From Xylaria sp. FL1777 (taxonomy: Eukaryota; Ascomycota; Sordariomycetes; Xylariales; Xylariaceae): a DNA stretch of 64,000 nucleotides. This document shows, one piece after another, positions 61,435-64,000 of this stretch; within the stretch, counting starts at the first letter, position 1, and every line of letters starts with the position of its first letter. Under the pieces are notes generated by a model. That model saw only the letters and a list, made by a program, of their open reading frames with translations, had not been told where the DNA came from and searched no databases. The stretch spans positions 22,245 to 86,244 of the forward strand of contig MU400688.1 of the NCBI GenBank assembly GCA_022578965.1, read 5' to 3'. Both the position numbers and the translations under genes were made by a program.

Positions 61435-63355
61435 CTACGCATGTCTCTTGCGCACAACGCCCACCTCGTTCCAGGCCTTGCGCACGGTAGCGGCCGCATC
61501 ATCACCAAATAGCTCCTCAGCTTTATCCACGGTTGCGTCGGCGAACTGGATGAACGTGCACCTGGAGGGTATTTGCCCGCTCTGCAGTGTCTCCCACCAG
61601 ATCTTGCCAGCCTTCTCCCAGCTGTTACCAGAATATTAGCCTACTATATATGTCCCAGATGTGCAAAGCGCTTCTACAAGTAGGTTTAGGAAAAGAAGCG
61701 TCATAAAAGTGCTCTCTTTTCTTAATATTGGTATACACCTGAAAAGAAAATGAATAGGGGGTAGCTGGACTTACGAGTAGCCCCCAAAGGCAACGGCGGA
61801 CAGGTAGAAAGCCTTGTTGGGGATGCCTGAGTACAGGTGCACGCCGCCGTTATCGTCCGATGTGGACTTGTAATGCTTGAAGTTGTCCGGCTGGGGGTCC
61901 TTGCCGAAGCGCGGGTCGTCGTACGCCGTCCCGGGAGCTTTCATGCTGCGGAGGGCGACTCCCTTGACGCCGGGCACTATAGTTCGCTGGAGTCAGTACG
62001 TAATCATTCTTTTCAGGTGAAATACACATGGATTTTGAGAGTTCTGCAGGCTCCCTAGACATCTTCGGGGCCCTAATAGGACATTTTTACATCCGCGAGC
62101 GGCTAGAATAGTAGGAAAATAACTCCAGGGGTAGCTTACTAAGACATTCTTCGCCGATCAACCAGTCAGCCGTCTCGGCCGTCTCGTCCTGCACGCGCTG
62201 CTTCACCATGATGCCGAAGGTATCCGAGATGTGCTCGTTCAGCGCGCCGCTCTGGCCGGTGTAGTCGAGCGGGGAGGTGTGCTCGGTCACGGCGTGTGTG
62301 AGCTCGTGGCCGATCACATCGACGGCGTTGGTGAAGTTGCCGAGGAAATCGTGACCGTCACCGTACACCACTACGACGATCAGAGTCAGCTACAATTTTC
62401 GATCGAACTGTCCTCGTAGCACCGTGGGAGAGAGCAGAAATGCGGAAATTTTCAAGGCATAATTGCGTTATATGAGTGTTATGCAAATATTAAAACATAT
62501 ATCATAGAATCGTTATAGGAAAATAAATCTTTATAAGAACCAACTTACTCTGCGCGATCTCGGGGTCCCAGAACGCGTTCTCGTAGTTCTGCCCGAAGTG
62601 GACGGAGCTGATGACGCTCATGTTCTTGTTGTCGATGGACTTCCAGTTGAAGATGTCGAGGTAGAAGCTCAGCACGTTGCCAGCATTATCGTAGGCCTAA
62701 TTCAGCAGATACAAAGTCAGCAAGCTGCGTTTTCTAGTAGATGATATCGAAGTGTTTCTGGAGTGCAAGAGCGAGGGGAGTAGAACCCCCCCGGTTACGT
62801 AGGTCACCCATGCATGCCATGCCATAAGGGGTATATGAGACTCACCTGGTTCGCGGCCGTGTCGCTGACAGCCTTCTGGCCCTCCACGCGCAGCACGGTG
62901 CCGGGCAGGTCGCTCTCGTCCTGTGTGTTGTTGGCATTGTACACAGCGCGGTACGTCGTCTTCGCCTTGGCCGTGGAAGACGTAGCGAGGGTCTTCTGCT
63001 CGGCCGCGACGCCTTGGGCCTCCTGATATTTGGCCTGGACGCTCGTGATGTGTTCGAGATCGCGCTTGGCGTTCGTGCGGGTGTCCTCGTCGACATGCTC
63101 GCTTTCGGAGATGTGCCTCAGCAAGGCGGCGGGCACGATGCCTGCGTTGCGCTGCGGTGCGGCGGCGCCTCGGGCCCCTCGAGGCGTCGTGAGTTCGGCG
63201 AAGACACGCTGCCGCTTGGCGAGATAGCCTCTGCTGAAGTCCAGACAGTGGCGAGCCGACTTGCGGATATCTTCGCTGTTGTGCTCGCTCTCGGCGAGAG
63301 CATTAAGGAGATAAGGGGGCACAACTGAGCACATGTAGTGGTTATGAGGAGCCAT
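61435..63355 (-). CDS. M4 metallopeptidase, protealysin/thermolysin-like
   Basis: A zinc endopeptidase of a family best known from bacteria. I read five exons, 63355-62846, 62696-62549, 62370-62140, 61976-61775 and 61621-61435, joining in frame to 425 residues (1278 nt). The introns are 149, 178, 163 and 153 nt. The N-terminus has no signal peptide but a protealysin-type propeptide motif, CSVVPPYLL at residues 9-17, and the region recurs at residues 71-111. The catalytic domain starts near RAVYNANN and keeps every key residue. These are the zinc ligands and base in HELTH (His241, Glu242, His245), the third ligand Glu265 in LNEHISD, and the transition-state His343 in NGGVHLYSGIPNKAFY. FGQNYENAFWDPEIAQMVYG and DFLGNF are also typical. 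Lack of a signal sequence suggests cytosolic or unconventional export, as in protealysin. Codon third positions are very GC-rich. The family call is very strong; a bacterial origin is inference. Confidence 0.93.
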
Positions 63356-63460
63356 TTTGAATACGTTTCCTGAAAGATGGGTGGACAGACAATGTGTTAT
63401 GTTAAATGAGTATAAGTATATAGTCAAGTATGTAGCAAATGGGAGATGGGGGTTTGGAAG

Positions 63461-63480
63461 CTTTTATCATATATATATCA
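63461..63480 (-). promoter_or_regulatory. Possible TATA element of the M4 gene
   Basis: Read on the minus strand this is TATATATATGATAAAAG-like, lying about 106-125 bp upstream of the M4 start codon. Its sequence and distance fit a fungal TATA box, but AT runs are common in this window, so this is a suggestion. Confidence 0.3.
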
Positions 63481-63533
63481 CTGTCTCGATGGGACTGCAA
63501 GGCGTATCATATGAGTAGGACCCCGGTGTATGG

Positions 63534-63568
63534 ATCCAGTGATCCTCAGTACAACATGGTCACTGGAT
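63534..63568. repeat. Inverted repeat, 9-bp arms
   Basis: ATCCAGTGA (63534-63542) and TCACTGGAT (63560-63568) flank a 17-nt spacer. It is one of several inverted repeats upstream of the M4 gene. Confidence 0.6.
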
Positions 63569-63744
63569 AGCTGGTGACGGAGCTGCCTTGGAGGCAGCCA
63601 TTGCCACAGCCTTTCTTTTGTTCCCGGCTTGGCCGTGATACATAGAGCTGAGGGGAAGTCCCGATAACAGGTGTGTATCACGACATCGGGGGCATTATCG
63701 TCATAGCACTCCCCAAACACAAATGCTACAGTAGTTCCGAGGTA

Positions 63745-63788
63745 CCCTGATCAAGTCGGCATAGACACTATGAAGGAAGGGATCAGGG
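63745..63788. repeat. Inverted repeat, 8-bp arms
   Basis: CCCTGATC (63745-63752) and GATCAGGG (63781-63788) are separated by 28 nt. Together with GCTGCC/GGCAGC at 63582-63598 it gives this 250-bp stretch an unusual density of hairpin potential. Confidence 0.55.
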
Positions 63789-63878
63789 ATCTATGACCTG
63801 ACGCTCTAGAAACATCTCATCGTCCTACTCCCTTAAAGTTTTGCCGCTGAACAAGGCCCATAGCTGGACTTAAGTTTT

Positions 63879-63946
63879 GGGGGGGGGGGGGGGGGGGGGG
63901 GGTTTGTGTGGGGTTGTTTTTTTTTTTTTTTGTTTTTGTTTTTTTT

Positions 63947-63999
<53 letters not shown>

Positions 64000-64000
64000 T
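63879..64000. repeat. Poly-G run followed by T-rich low-complexity end
   Basis: A 24-nt G run (63879-63902) is followed by a short G/T stretch and then about 84 nt of nearly pure T. There is no TTAGGG telomere repeat. Such a homopolymer end is more typical of a sequencing or assembly artefact at a contig end than of natural fungal DNA. Confidence 0.7.

Larger units (their letters stand above)
63356..64000. other. Upstream region of the M4 gene and window end
   Basis: The first 125 bp should hold the M4 5' leader and core promoter. From about 63530 to 63790 there are several inverted repeats. The last 120 bp are low-complexity and may be artefactual. No gene supported. Confidence 0.5.

Overview
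The window looks like nuclear DNA of a filamentous ascomycete (Pezizomycotina, most likely Sordariomycetes). The reasons are short GT..AG introns (mostly 50-130 nt) with CTAAC-like branch sites, a velvet-family regulator, a fungal GPI18 and a Blm10/PA200 proteasome activator, one gene per transcription unit, and long intergenic stretches scattered with TACCTAGGTA-like words. The exact taxon cannot be fixed from sequence alone.

Layout, left to right. 1-4148: nothing recognisable. 4149-5879 (-): a VosA-type velvet regulator in four exons. 5880-16671: about 10.8 kb with no gene I can support. 16672-17157 (-): a hotdog acyl-CoA thioesterase, divergent from 18208-19414 (+), a Fax/metaxin-like glutathione S-transferase. 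20085-26106 (-): the Blm10/PA200 proteasome activator. 29685-31531 (-): a major facilitator transporter. 32667-34565 (-): a fungal protein of unknown function. 37414-38807 (+): GPI mannosyltransferase 2 (Gpi18). About 39690-40290 (+): a decayed subtilisin (S8, proteinase K-like) pseudogene, seen only by joining motifs across frames. 45447-48356 (+): a 969-residue, mostly disordered protein of unknown function. 50960-52610 (+): a UDP-galactose-type nucleotide-sugar transporter. 53604-58247 (+), with an open tail to 58637: the meiotic helicase HFM1/MER3. 59207-61036 (+): an FAD-dependent GMC oxidoreductase. 61435-63355 (-): a thermolysin/protealysin-family M4 metallopeptidase in five exons with a duplicated propeptide motif. 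63356-64000: inverted repeats, then a poly-G/poly-T tract that looks like a contig end or assembly artefact.

The genes do not form one pathway. Gpi18 and the nucleotide-sugar transporter both serve secretory-pathway glycosylation. VosA and MER3 belong to spore development and meiosis. Blm10 serves proteasome function. The thioesterase, GST, MFS and M4 genes share visibly GC-rich third codon positions, unlike MER3, Gpi18, Blm10 and VosA.

The points I consider most worth a second look are the M4 peptidase of bacterial-type family with its tandem propeptide repeat, the in-frame TAG near the end of MER3 followed by 129 open codons, the hidden subtilase pseudogene, and an over-represented 9-mer, TACTGCGTA. 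All exon joins were derived by eye from splice sites, frame and family similarity; no searches were run.
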